Below are positions 41,394-50,350 of a DNA stretch of 64,000 nucleotides, in pieces. Within the stretch, counting starts at the first letter, position 1, and each line of letters starts with the position of its first letter. The stretch comes from DATMQA01 sp035566895 (GTDB taxonomy: Bacteria; Verrucomicrobiota; Verrucomicrobiia; Limisphaerales; UBA8199), in the NCBI GenBank assembly GCA_035566895.1, contig DATMQA010000074.1, forward strand, positions 4,562 to 68,561, given 5' to 3'. The notes under the pieces are model-generated. The model saw nothing but the letters and a program-made list of their open reading frames with translations. It did not search any database and had not been told where the DNA came from. The position numbers and the translations under genes were made by a program.

Positions 41394-43580
41394 ATGACCT
41401 TTCTCGCTCCACTCTTCCTCCTCGGTGCGCTCGCCGTTGCGCTGCCGGTCGTTTTCCATCTCATCCGCCGCACCACCCGCGAACGCACCGTTTTCAGTTC
41501 GCTCATGTTCTTGTTGCCTTCACCGCCGCGCCTCACCCGCCGCAGCCGCCTCGAGCATTTGCTGCTGTTGCTGCTTCGTTGCGCCGTGCTTTGCTTGTTG
41601 GCACTCGGCTTTGCTCGGCCATTCCTCAAGAGACCGAGCAACCCTCCGGAGCCCGCCGTTGCCCGCCGCCTTTTGCTCCTGGTCGATACCAGCGCCAGCA
41701 TGCGGCGTGCGGATCTGTGGACGGACGCGCGCGACCGGGTCGGGTCTTTCCTTCGCAAAACTTCTCCCGCCGACCAGGTCGCCCTGTTTACCTTTGATCG
41801 CCGGGTGACTCCCCTCGTAACTTTCGAACAATGGAACTCCTCCCCGGCGGGCGAACGTGTCGCCCTTGCCCTCGGCAAGCTGGGCGGTGTTTCCCCCGGT
41901 TGGTCCGCCACGCATTTGGGCAGCGCGCTCATCGCCGCGGCGGAGACGTTGGCGGATAATGGCGGAAAGCCGGCCCCTGCCCGCGGTCAAATCATCCTCT
42001 TCAGCGATTTGCAGGAGGGCAGCCATCTCGAGCCGCTGCAGGGCTATGAGTGGCCGAGAGACATCAAGGTATCAGTCGAAACCCTGAAAGCCAGGCACCT
42101 CAGCAACGCTTCTCTGCAACTGGTCGCCGACTCGGAGGAAACCGATGCCAAAGCCGCACCGGTCGTGCGTGTGCGAGTCAGCAACGCCCCCGATTCACGC
42201 CGCGAACAGCTTAAGGTCGGCTGGGCGCATCCGGATGGACGCACCTTCTTGGGGGCGCCGCTCGATATTTATGTGCCCCCCGGCCAAAGCCGCATCGTTC
42301 AGGTACCCGTAGAGGCGGGCTTCCAGCCTGCCAGTGGGGCGCCTTCCCCGCCGCCCGTGCCGTTTGGGCTCGACACAACGTCGGCAGGCGGTAAGCCCGC
42401 CTCGACAGGCACTCACCCGGACCGAATCATCCTCCAGGGCGACGAGGAGGATTTCGACAACACCATCTTCGTCGTCCCGCCGGAAACGACGCGTCTCAAG
42501 GTGCTTTATTTCGGAAGCGATTCGCAGAAAGACACCAAACAGCCGCTCTATTTTCTCGAGCGCGCCTTCCAGGAAACATGGCACCAAGCGGTCCAGTTGG
42601 TCGTCCAGTTACCGCGAGCGCCCTCCCCACCCGGCGACCTTCACGCGGCGAGCCTGTTCGTCGCCACCGAACAACTGCCGGACGAATTGGCCCGGGCGCT
42701 CCACGCCGAGATCATCGCCGGCAAATCATTGCTCTTCCTGGTGAAAACCGAAGCCGCCGCCTCGACCCTTGCTGCCTTGCTCGGCCTGCAGCAAGTAACG
42801 GCCGCGGAGGTTCGGCCCGGCAATTACGCGATGCTTGCCGAAATCGATTTTCGGCATCCGGTCTTTGCACCGTTTGCCGACCCCCGTTTCAGCGACTTTA
42901 CTAAAATCCATTTCTGGCAATATCGGCGGCTTGACCCGGCAAGCTTTCCTGAGGCACGAACGCTGGCGAAGTTCGATACCGGCGATCCCGCGCTCCTCGA
43001 AGTACCCGTCGGTAGAGGCCGCGTGTGGGTGCTCACCTCCGGGTGGCAGCCGGATGACAGCCAGCTCGCGCTTTCCACCAAATTCGTTCCATTGCTCTAT
43101 TCTCTGCTCGAAGAAACTGGTGCCCCGGCTCCCGCGCCCATCCAATATCACGTGGGCGATGTGGTCCCGCTCGCCGGTTCTTCTGGACGGCCTTTGACCA
43201 TCCAATTGCCGGATGGCTCCCCATTGACGTTGGCTGCGGGTGAAACGAATTTCTCCAAAACTCTGACGCCCGGCATTTACACTGTAGGCCCGGCAATCAC
43301 AGGCGCGCGGTTTGCCGTCAACCTCGACGCGTCGGAGAGCCGCACCGCCCCGCTGCCGGTGGATGAGTTGGAACGATTGGGCGCCCCGGTAGCCGGTCAG
43401 CCCACGGCGCTCGCCCACGAAACCGAGCGAAAGCTCAGCCTGCAAAACGCGGAGTTGGAGAGCCGGCAAAAAATCTGGCGCTGGCTCGTGGTCGCCGCAC
43501 TTGTGGTATTGTTGTTGGAAACCTGGCTGGCCGGGCGCACCGCGCGCCGGTCTGCCATTCAGGTCGATACGGCGACGTAG
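41394..43580 (+). CDS. BatA/VWA double-transmembrane protein
   Basis: 728 residues. The N-terminus has the BatA_N double membrane span: MTFLAPLFLLGALAVALPVV and LEHLLLLLLRCAVLCLLALG. A VWA domain follows at ~85-260 with MIDAS LLLVDTSASMRR and IILFSDLQEGS. The long remainder (~270-690) is periplasmic-type beta structure, with a last membrane span near 695-715 (WLVVAALVVLLLETWLAG). It should be an envelope partner of the MoxR-DUF58 pair. Residues ~307-337 (AGFQPASG...AGGKPAST) are encoded by a 90-bp hairpin repeat at 42313-42402 also present in addA, yet the frame is intact. Confidence 0.88.
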   Translation: MTFLAPLFLLGALAVALPVVFHLIRRTTRERTVFSSLMFLLPSPPRLTRRSRLEHLLLLLLRCAVLCLLALGFARPFLKRPSNPPEPAVARRLLLLVDTSASMRRADLWTDARDRVGSFLRKTSPADQVALFTFDRRVTPLVTFEQWNSSPAGERVALALGKLGGVSPGWSATHLGSALIAAAETLADNGGKPAPARGQIILFSDLQEGSHLEPLQGYEWPRDIKVSVETLKARHLSNASLQLVADSEETDAKAAPVVRVRVSNAPDSRREQLKVGWAHPDGRTFLGAPLDIYVPPGQSRIVQVPVEAGFQPASGAPSPPPVPFGLDTTSAGGKPASTGTHPDRIILQGDEEDFDNTIFVVPPETTRLKVLYFGSDSQKDTKQPLYFLERAFQETWHQAVQLVVQLPRAPSPPGDLHAASLFVATEQLPDELARALHAEIIAGKSLLFLVKTEAAASTLAALLGLQQVTAAEVRPGNYAMLAEIDFRHPVFAPFADPRFSDFTKIHFWQYRRLDPASFPEARTLAKFDTGDPALLEVPVGRGRVWVLTSGWQPDDSQLALSTKFVPLLYSLLEETGAPAPAPIQYHVGDVVPLAGSSGRPLTIQLPDGSPLTLAAGETNFSKTLTPGIYTVGPAITGARFAVNLDASESRTAPLPVDELERLGAPVAGQPTALAHETERKLSLQNAELESRQKIWRWLVVAALVVLLLETWLAGRTARRSAIQVDTAT
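42313..42402. repeat. Hairpin repeat inside the BatA gene, shared with addA
   Basis: AGGCGGGCTTCCAGCCTGCC (42313-42332) is inverted at 42383-42402 with 18 of 20 matches. The 19-mer GGCTTCCAGCCTGCCAGTG at 42318-42336 recurs exactly at 34186-34204 in the helicase gene, where only the left arm is present. Confidence 0.85.
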
Positions 43581-43600
43581 ATGAGCTAACGGGTTAAAAC

Positions 43601-46600
43601 ATGAACATTGAATCGCTTTTAAAGACACGGCTCGCCGAGCTCGCCACCAAGCGGCGCCGTTTGCAACTCTGGTCCGGACTCGCCGCCGGCTGGGCCGGCG
43701 TAGCCTTGCTCGGCTTGCTCTTGGTTTTTGTTCAACGCGCAACCGGCTGGGCTTCATCCCTGGCTTTCCCGCTGATTGCGTCCCTCGGCCTGGTGGCGGC
43801 AGCTTTCGTTCTCATTCGGCAACGCCGGCAAAGACCGGATTGGAATGAATTGGCTGCGCAGATCGAAGCGCGTTACCCGGCCCTCGATGGCCGCCTGCTC
43901 ACTGCTGTCCAACAACACCCCCAGCCCGATGGTCAACTCAGCTTCCTGCAAGACCGGTTGGTTCGCGAGACGCTCGAACATCGCCGTCAATCGGATTGGG
44001 CTGATGTCATTCCGCAATCTCGCTTGCGCGTCGCACAGGCCGCCCACTGGCTCGCTGTCGTTTTGCTTTGCGTCGCCTTGTCCGGCCTGCGTGTCACCGG
44101 CGGCCACAAATTGCTGGCCAGGATAGTTGAATCTGAAGTTACTGTGACGCCCGGCGATGTTAGCTTGGAACGCGGCAGTAGCCTCGTCGTGCTCGCGCGC
44201 TTTACCGGCGCCCTCCCGGCCAATGTCGAGCTGCTCGTCAGCCCCAATGTAGCGCAGGTGTCTCGCCTGCGAGTTAACCAGGGCGTCTCACCCGCTAGCC
44301 CTGCTGTCTCCCTTGCGGCCGAGGACATTCGCCGCATCCCCCTCATCAAGAGCCTTTCCGACCCCATGTTCGGTGGTAGTGTGCCCGAAGTAGCCAGCAA
44401 CCTGGTTTATCATGTTGAATTCGCCGGCCAGCGCACCCGCGACTTCAATGTCACGGTATTCGAGCATCCGCGGTTGGAACGCGCCGACGCCGACCTGACT
44501 TTCCCCGATTATACCGAACAGCCGCAAAAGCATATCCCTGACACCCGTCGGTTAAGCGCCGTCGAAGGTTCCCGGCTGGATTTCACTCTTCACTTCAACA
44601 AACCTGTCGCTTCTGCTCAACTCGTCGCCAGAGACAAAGAGCGGAATACCGTCCCGTTGATCATTGAAACCAACCGCCCGCTCGCGCTCCTGAAGCAGTT
44701 CACCCTCACGGCCTCGAAGACCTACGAACTTCAACTTGTGGACGCGGAGGGACGAACTAACAAAGTTCCCGCTCAATTTGTATTCGAGGTGTTGAAGAAT
44801 CGCCCCCCGGAGCTTCGCATTGCCGCCCCACGCGGTGATTTGCGGCCTTCTCCTTTGGAAGAGATTTCCTTTGAAGGCACCGTTTGGGATGACTTTGGAG
44901 TGCCGGCGTACGGCTTGGCTTATGCGCTCGCAGGAGGCGAACCGCGGTTCGTCGAATTGGGCCACAACGTGCCCGCCAGGGAGAAACGAGCGTTTCAAAC
45001 CGTCCTGCGGCTGGAAGATCTCGATGCGCAACCCGATCAGCTTATCTCCTGGTTTGTCTGGGCGGATGACCTCGATCCGGACGGCAAGCTCCGCCGCACC
45101 ACGAGCGATCTGTTTTTTGTCGAGGTCCGGCCCTTCGAGGAAGTGTTTCGCGAAGGACAAGGCATGGACGGTCAGGGCGAAGGCGAGAACTCCGGCCAGC
45201 AAGGCGGCCGAAGCGGTCGTCTGGTCGAACTGCAGAAGCAGATCGTCCTCGGCACCTGGAAACTGCGGCGAGAAAACACCGCCGCGCCCGGGCCGAATCA
45301 CAAAATTCCCCCTCTGCCTTCCTCGCGCGATACGAATTCGCAGACAGCGTTCCCGGGAACTTCAAATCGTAATCCTAATCGTAATTCTCTCCCCATGCTC
45401 GGCTCTTTGCATGTACTTGCGGCTCTCCCGTCCGGCATGCGCCAACCTCCAGCCCCAGCATGGCGCGATGTTTATAGTGAACCTCCACTCGGAGAACAGG
45501 CCCAAGCCCTAGCGGGGCGGGATGTAGCGATTAGGATTAAGCACCGTGTGATGGCCCAGCTCGCAGCTCAACCCGGCGGCGACCAACCCGCCTCCCCTCG
45601 CACCCGCACTCGCGGAAATTCTATTTCCTCCCCATCCCCAACCGCTTCTCTCCCGGGCGACATCTCCGTTCTACGCGAGGCGCAAGCCGAAGCACTGACT
45701 CAAGCCCGGGCCGCCTTGGAGGGTCGGCGAGACCCCAGGACCGCAGACCTTTGGTCCGGCGCCGTTAAGAACATGGAACAAGCCCTGGCGCGCCTCGAGG
45801 CGGCGACCACCAACTCGCCCGAGGCCTTAACTGAAGCGCTGACCGCCGAACAGGCGGCCTATCAGGCTTTGCTGCGAGTCCAGGAGCACGAGTACCAGGT
45901 CTCACGCAGCCGCAATCGTAACCAACGCGGCGGCGGCAGTCGCGACCAGCAGATGCAGCGCCAGGTCGAGGAAATGGACCTCACCCAACCCGAAAACCGT
46001 TACGAAACACAGCGCCTGGCCCAATCGCCGCAGACCGCCCAACGCCGTGAACAATTGCAGGTCATGAACCGGTTGCAAGAACTGGCCCGGCGTCAGCAGG
46101 ATTTGAACGACCGCCTCAAGGAACTGCAAACGGCTTTGCAGGAGGCCCGCACCGACGAGGAGCGAGCCGAAATCCAGCGCCGCCTCAAGCGCCTTCAGGA
46201 GGAGGAACAGCAGATGCTCGCCGACGCCGACGAGGTGCGCCAGCGCATGGAGCAACCGGAAAACCAATCCCGCATGGCTGAGCAACGACGGCAGTTGGAA
46301 CAGACCCGCCAGGACGTCCAACGCGCCGCCGAAGCTGCCGGCCAAGGCGCCGTCTCCCAGGCGCTGGCCGCTGGCACTCGCGCCCAACGTCAGCTCCAGG
46401 ACCTCCGTGACCAGTTGCGCAAAGAGAATTCCAGTCAGTTCGCCGATGACCTGCGAGAAATGCGCGCCCAGGCCCGCGAATTGGCGCGCCAACAAGAGGA
46501 CCTCTTGCAGAAAATGAATACCGAAGCGGGCAGTGAGCGCAAGTCGCTCTCGGACTCTCCGCGACGCCCGCAAATGCTCGAGCAGTTGGCCCAACAAAAG

Positions 46601-47872
46601 CAACACCTGACCAACCTCGTCGAGCGCGCTACCGAAGTCTCACAACAGGCTGAACAAGCCGAGCCCCTTCTCTCCAGCCAGCTTTACGACACCGTCCGCA
46701 AATTTACTCAGGACACCGCCAAGGATGTGAAAGAACTCCAGGACCAAATGCTCAATCACGGTCCGATGACCCGCACCCTCCTCGACAAGTTCAAAGACAC
46801 CTCCGAACAGGACGGCGCCAAATTGCTGGAACTCACTTCCGAAATGCTTCGTCAGGATTTCCTCCCGCAAGCCAATGAGACCGGCCAGCGCTCGCGTTCC
46901 GGACTCGAACAGCTTAAACGCGGCGTCGAACGCGCCGCCGAAAGCGTCCTGGGCGACGACACCGAAGCCCTTCGTCTGGCCCAACAGGAGTTGGACCAAT
47001 TGACCAGCCAATTGCAGCTCGAGATGTCTCAAGCCGAAGGAACCAACTCTTCCTCCTCCTCGTTCTCGTCCTCATCCTCCGGTGACACCAACCAGCTTTC
47101 CGCCGCCGCACGTGCAAACCAGCCGGGCCAATCCGGCCAACGCTCTTCCCAGACCGCGCAAAACAGCAGCCAGACCCAGCAAGGCTCGCAAACAGGAGAA
47201 CCTGGCGCGAACCAGGAAGGCACACAGGCTCAATCCCCCGGAGAACAACCCTCGTCCCCGCGCGGAGGCCAGCAAGCAGGGAACTCTGCGCAACCGAACG
47301 GCGCACAAGCGTCGGACCAGACCGATGCCACTGCCCAGGATGGCCAGAACGGCGAACCCCAACCCGGCCAACCTAATCGTCTTGGCCGTCTCGCCCGCAA
47401 CGCCGGCCCGCGAGATCGGGCTAATGACGGCGGCTCCTTCAATAACGCCGGTGGTGGCGCCGGCGGTCTTTGGGTGGACAATTTCCGCGAGAACATCAAC
47501 CGTCTCCTCAGCGACGGCTCCCTCCGCCCAGTCGGTCCTCTGACTGGTGAGGATTTTGTGCTTTGGTCAGACCGCCTCCGCGAGGTCGAAGAAATGATTG
47601 AACAGCCGGATTTGCGAAACGATGTCGCCGCGGCCCGCGAGCGCGCCCGCGTCTTGCGCCAGGCCTTTAAAAACGACCGCAAGAAACCGGACTGGGCCGT
47701 CGTTCGCCTCCAGGTCATGAAGCCTCTGGCTGAGGTTCGCGACCGCATCGCCGACGAGTTGGCTCGCCGCGGCTCTCGCGAAGCACTTGTCCCCATCGAT
47801 CGCGACCCCGTGCCCAACCGCTACTCCGACCTAGTCCGGCGCTACTACGAGGAACTGGGCAAAGACAAATGA
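43601..47872 (+). CDS. DUF4175-like giant membrane/coiled-coil protein
   Basis: 1423 residues. Two membrane spans at ~25-65 (WAGVALLGLLLVFVQ, FPLIASLGLVAAAFVLI) and one at ~150-170 (WLAVVLLCVALSGL) precede a beta-rich periplasmic region to ~525. From ~685 to ~1170 the protein is an almost continuous Gln/Glu/Arg-rich coiled coil (ELARRQQDLNDRLKELQTAL, QRRLKRLQEEEQQMLADADE). Residues ~1170-1290 are Ser/Gln/Gly low complexity, followed by a compact C-terminal domain (~1300-1423; FRENINRLLSDGSLRPVG). This order is typical of DUF4175 proteins in MoxR/VWA clusters. Residues ~590-646 derive from an inserted repeat element (45370-45539). A structural or mechanical envelope role is likely but unproven. 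Confidence 0.85.
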   Translation: MNIESLLKTRLAELATKRRRLQLWSGLAAGWAGVALLGLLLVFVQRATGWASSLAFPLIASLGLVAAAFVLIRQRRQRPDWNELAAQIEARYPALDGRLLTAVQQHPQPDGQLSFLQDRLVRETLEHRRQSDWADVIPQSRLRVAQAAHWLAVVLLCVALSGLRVTGGHKLLARIVESEVTVTPGDVSLERGSSLVVLARFTGALPANVELLVSPNVAQVSRLRVNQGVSPASPAVSLAAEDIRRIPLIKSLSDPMFGGSVPEVASNLVYHVEFAGQRTRDFNVTVFEHPRLERADADLTFPDYTEQPQKHIPDTRRLSAVEGSRLDFTLHFNKPVASAQLVARDKERNTVPLIIETNRPLALLKQFTLTASKTYELQLVDAEGRTNKVPAQFVFEVLKNRPPELRIAAPRGDLRPSPLEEISFEGTVWDDFGVPAYGLAYALAGGEPRFVELGHNVPAREKRAFQTVLRLEDLDAQPDQLISWFVWADDLDPDGKLRRTTSDLFFVEVRPFEEVFREGQGMDGQGEGENSGQQGGRSGRLVELQKQIVLGTWKLRRENTAAPGPNHKIPPLPSSRDTNSQTAFPGTSNRNPNRNSLPMLGSLHVLAALPSGMRQPPAPAWRDVYSEPPLGEQAQALAGRDVAIRIKHRVMAQLAAQPGGDQPASPRTRTRGNSISSPSPTASLPGDISVLREAQAEALTQARAALEGRRDPRTADLWSGAVKNMEQALARLEAATTNSPEALTEALTAEQAAYQALLRVQEHEYQVSRSRNRNQRGGGSRDQQMQRQVEEMDLTQPENRYETQRLAQSPQTAQRREQLQVMNRLQELARRQQDLNDRLKELQTALQEARTDEERAEIQRRLKRLQEEEQQMLADADEVRQRMEQPENQSRMAEQRRQLEQTRQDVQRAAEAAGQGAVSQALAAGTRAQRQLQDLRDQLRKENSSQFADDLREMRAQARELARQQEDLLQKMNTEAGSERKSLSDSPRRPQMLEQLAQQKQHLTNLVERATEVSQQAEQAEPLLSSQLYDTVRKFTQDTAKDVKELQDQMLNHGPMTRTLLDKFKDTSEQDGAKLLELTSEMLRQDFLPQANETGQRSRSGLEQLKRGVERAAESVLGDDTEALRLAQQELDQLTSQLQLEMSQAEGTNSSSSSFSSSSSGDTNQLSAAARANQPGQSGQRSSQTAQNSSQTQQGSQTGEPGANQEGTQAQSPGEQPSSPRGGQQAGNSAQPNGAQASDQTDATAQDGQNGEPQPGQPNRLGRLARNAGPRDRANDGGSFNNAGGGAGGLWVDNFRENINRLLSDGSLRPVGPLTGEDFVLWSDRLREVEEMIEQPDLRNDVAAARERARVLRQAFKNDRKKPDWAVVRLQVMKPLAEVRDRIADELARRGSREALVPIDRDPVPNRYSDLVRRYYEELGKDK
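45370..45539. repeat. 170-bp MITE-like insertion with 12-bp inverted ends in the DUF4175 gene
   Basis: TAATCCTAATCG (45370-45381) is exactly inverted as CGATTAGGATTA (45528-45539). The insertion lies in a loop region of the protein and leaves the frame open. The internal 15-mer TGGCGCGATGTTTAT (45461-45475) recurs at 56245-56259. Confidence 0.75.
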
Positions 47873-47873
47873 C

Positions 47874-50246
47874 ATGCCCCTGGCCTCCCTCATTTTCTCT
47901 TCCTGGAACTGGCTCTGGCTCGCCGTATCCGCGACGGCAATCGGCCTCTTTCTTCTCCTTTGGACCTATCGCGCCGCGCCACCCGGTCTCGCCCGCTGGC
48001 TCTGTCCTTTTTTGAAGGCTCTCGGCCTTGCCGCCCTCGCGGTCTGTTTGTTGGAACCGCTCTGGTCTGGCCAACACGCCCGTCCCGGTGCCAATCTCTT
48101 CGCCATCGTCGCCGATAACAGCCAGGGGCTGCAGATCAAAGACCGCGGCGCAACGCAAACCCGGGGGGAGTCGCTCCTCGGCCTGCTCAATCCCCAGCGC
48201 GCCTCTTGGCAGGCAAGGCTCGAAGAAAATTTCGAGGTGCGCCGTTATTTTTTCGATGCCCGACTCCAAACCACCAAAGACTTCGGCGAATTGGCTTTCG
48301 ACGGGCGGGCTTCGGCCATCGGCTCTGCCCTTCACACCATCGCGGAGCGCTATCATACCCGTCCTTTGGCTGGCGTCCTCCTGCTGACGGACGGCAATGC
48401 TACCGATTTGCACAGCCCCCCTGATTTAACCGGCCTCCCGCCTATCTATCCCGTAGTCATTGGCAGCCCCGAGCCGGTCAAAGACCTCGCTCTCCAACAG
48501 GTCCACTCCACCCAAACCGATTTCGAAGACGCCCCCGTCTCCCTTCAGGCCGACGTGACCGCCGCCGGTTACTCCGGTCAATCGATTGTTGCTCAGGTGC
48601 TCGATGTTACTGGCCGGCAGGTATCCGAACAAACGCTCAAGGCGCGCAAGGATAACGACCTGCTCGCCTTCCGTTTTCAATTGCGGCCGGAAAAACATGG
48701 CCTCTCCTTCTACCGCGTCCGTGTTCGGGTCAGGGAGGAGTTGACCGGACCGGCTTCTTCCCAAGCCTCCAGCGAAGCTACCCTCGCCAACAACAGCACC
48801 GTGCTGGTCGTGGACCGCGGGCGCGGACCCTTTCGCATTCTTTATGTCGCGGGCCGGCCCAACTGGGAATTCAAGTTCCTCAACCGTGCCGTGCAGGAGG
48901 ATGAGCAACTGCAAATGGTCGGCCTCATCCGTGTCGCCCGGCGCGAACCCAAATTCAATTTCCTGGGCCGGGCGGGTGAAAGCAGCAACCCGCTCTTTCG
49001 CGGCTTCGGCAACCAGGCCCCCGATGAGGTCGAGCGTTACGATCAGCCGGTGCTGGTCCGGTTGAATGCTCGCGACGAATTCGAACTGCGCGGCGGCTTC
49101 CCGCGCACGCCCGAGGACCTCTATGCTTACCACGCCGTTATCCTCGATGATTTGGAATCCGAGTTTTTCACCCCGGACCAGCAAGCCTTGCTGCAAAAAT
49201 TTGTCTCCGAACGCGGCGGCGGTTTCCTCATGCTCGGGGGCATGGAGTGCTTTCAGCCGGGCAAGTATCAGCGGACGTCGATCGGCGATATGCTGCCGGT
49301 TTACCTGGACCGGGTTGAGGAAACTAATCCTCCCGGCCCGTTGCGCTTGAGCCTGACCCGCGAAGGTCTCCTCCAGGCCTGGGCGCGGCTGCGCGACAAT
49401 GAAGCGGATGAAAAAGCTCGGCTGCAGACCGTGGCCCCTTTCCAGGTTCTCAACCGCATCCGCGAGGTTAAGCCAGGCGCGACTACCATTGCGAACGTGA
49501 CCGATGCCGCCGGCAAACAATACCCGGCGCTCGTCATCCAACGCTTTGGCCGTGGCCGCACCGCCGCGCTGACCCTCGGCGATGTCTGGCATTGGGGTCT
49601 GCACGATGCCGACGCGCATCGCGACATGGATAAGGCCTGGCGGCAGCTCATGCGCTGGCTGGTAACTGAGGTCCCTAACCGGGTCGAGGTCACCGCCGAA
49701 CCCCGGCCTGACGACCCCAATGGCGCCGTGTTGCTTCAGGTGCGCGTGCGCGACCCAAAATTCCAGCCGCTTGATAACGCCAGCATCAATCTTCAAGTGC
49801 AGCCGGCAATGGTGGAAGGGCTCGCCGGTTCCCAGACCAATGCCCTGCGGCTCCAGGCGGAGCCGTCCGCCGAGGAACCAGGCCTATATCAAACAACCTA
49901 CGTCCCGCGCTCCGCTGGCGGCTACGAAGCCGTTGTCGGCGTAACCAACGCCGCGGGCGAGGAAGTGGGTCATGCCACTGCAGGCTGGAGCACCGACCTG
50001 GCCGCCGAAGAATTCCGTTCCCTTACCCCTAATGTCGCGCTGCTCCAATCCATCGCCCGCAAAACCGGCGGCCAAGTCATCTCTGCCGAGAAGCTCGACC
50101 AGTTCGCCCGGTCCCTTCCCCATCGCCATGCGCCCGTCATGGAGGCGTGGACCTATCCCCTTTGGCACACTCCCGCGATGTTCGGCTTTGCCCTCGTCTG
50201 CTTCCTCTCCGAATGGGGACTAAGACGGTGGAAGGGTATGCCCTAA
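47874..50246 (+). CDS. VWA/glutamine-amidotransferase-like membrane protein
   Basis: 790 residues. Two N-terminal membrane spans (WLWLAVSATAIGLFLLLW and FLKALGLAALAVCLL) lead into a VWA-like domain in which the first MIDAS position reads FAIVADNSQGLQ, a weakened metal site, with GVLLLTDGNATDL later. Residues ~310-560 contain the glutamine-amidotransferase-like fold used by this group: ILYVAGRPNWEFKFL, FVSERGGGFLMLGGMECFQPG, and QRFGRGRTAALTLGDVWHW. The C-terminus has a last span (PAMFGFALVCFLSEWGL). One base separates it from the DUF4175 stop, so co-translation is likely. No catalytic Cys is evident in the amidotransferase-like fold, so a binding role is more probable. Confidence 0.82.
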   Translation: MPLASLIFSSWNWLWLAVSATAIGLFLLLWTYRAAPPGLARWLCPFLKALGLAALAVCLLEPLWSGQHARPGANLFAIVADNSQGLQIKDRGATQTRGESLLGLLNPQRASWQARLEENFEVRRYFFDARLQTTKDFGELAFDGRASAIGSALHTIAERYHTRPLAGVLLLTDGNATDLHSPPDLTGLPPIYPVVIGSPEPVKDLALQQVHSTQTDFEDAPVSLQADVTAAGYSGQSIVAQVLDVTGRQVSEQTLKARKDNDLLAFRFQLRPEKHGLSFYRVRVRVREELTGPASSQASSEATLANNSTVLVVDRGRGPFRILYVAGRPNWEFKFLNRAVQEDEQLQMVGLIRVARREPKFNFLGRAGESSNPLFRGFGNQAPDEVERYDQPVLVRLNARDEFELRGGFPRTPEDLYAYHAVILDDLESEFFTPDQQALLQKFVSERGGGFLMLGGMECFQPGKYQRTSIGDMLPVYLDRVEETNPPGPLRLSLTREGLLQAWARLRDNEADEKARLQTVAPFQVLNRIREVKPGATTIANVTDAAGKQYPALVIQRFGRGRTAALTLGDVWHWGLHDADAHRDMDKAWRQLMRWLVTEVPNRVEVTAEPRPDDPNGAVLLQVRVRDPKFQPLDNASINLQVQPAMVEGLAGSQTNALRLQAEPSAEEPGLYQTTYVPRSAGGYEAVVGVTNAAGEEVGHATAGWSTDLAAEEFRSLTPNVALLQSIARKTGGQVISAEKLDQFARSLPHRHAPVMEAWTYPLWHTPAMFGFALVCFLSEWGLRRWKGMP

Positions 50247-50310
50247 AAATCGTAATCCCGGTCTTAATCTTAATCGTAATCCCAACCCCTCCCGCAAACA
50301 TCGCCCCAAA

Positions 50311-50350
50311 ACCCGAATCCCGAATCCGAAATCCGAAATGCGAACTCCGA
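50311..50350 (+). repeat. AAATCCG heptamer array spanning an annotated start codon
   Basis: CCGAATC/CGAAATC units with a 7-bp period; the ATG at 50338 lies inside the array. A hexamer run (CTTAAT/CGTAAT) precedes it at about 50248-50282. Together they fill the 91-bp gap after the VWA/GATase-like gene. Confidence 0.75.
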
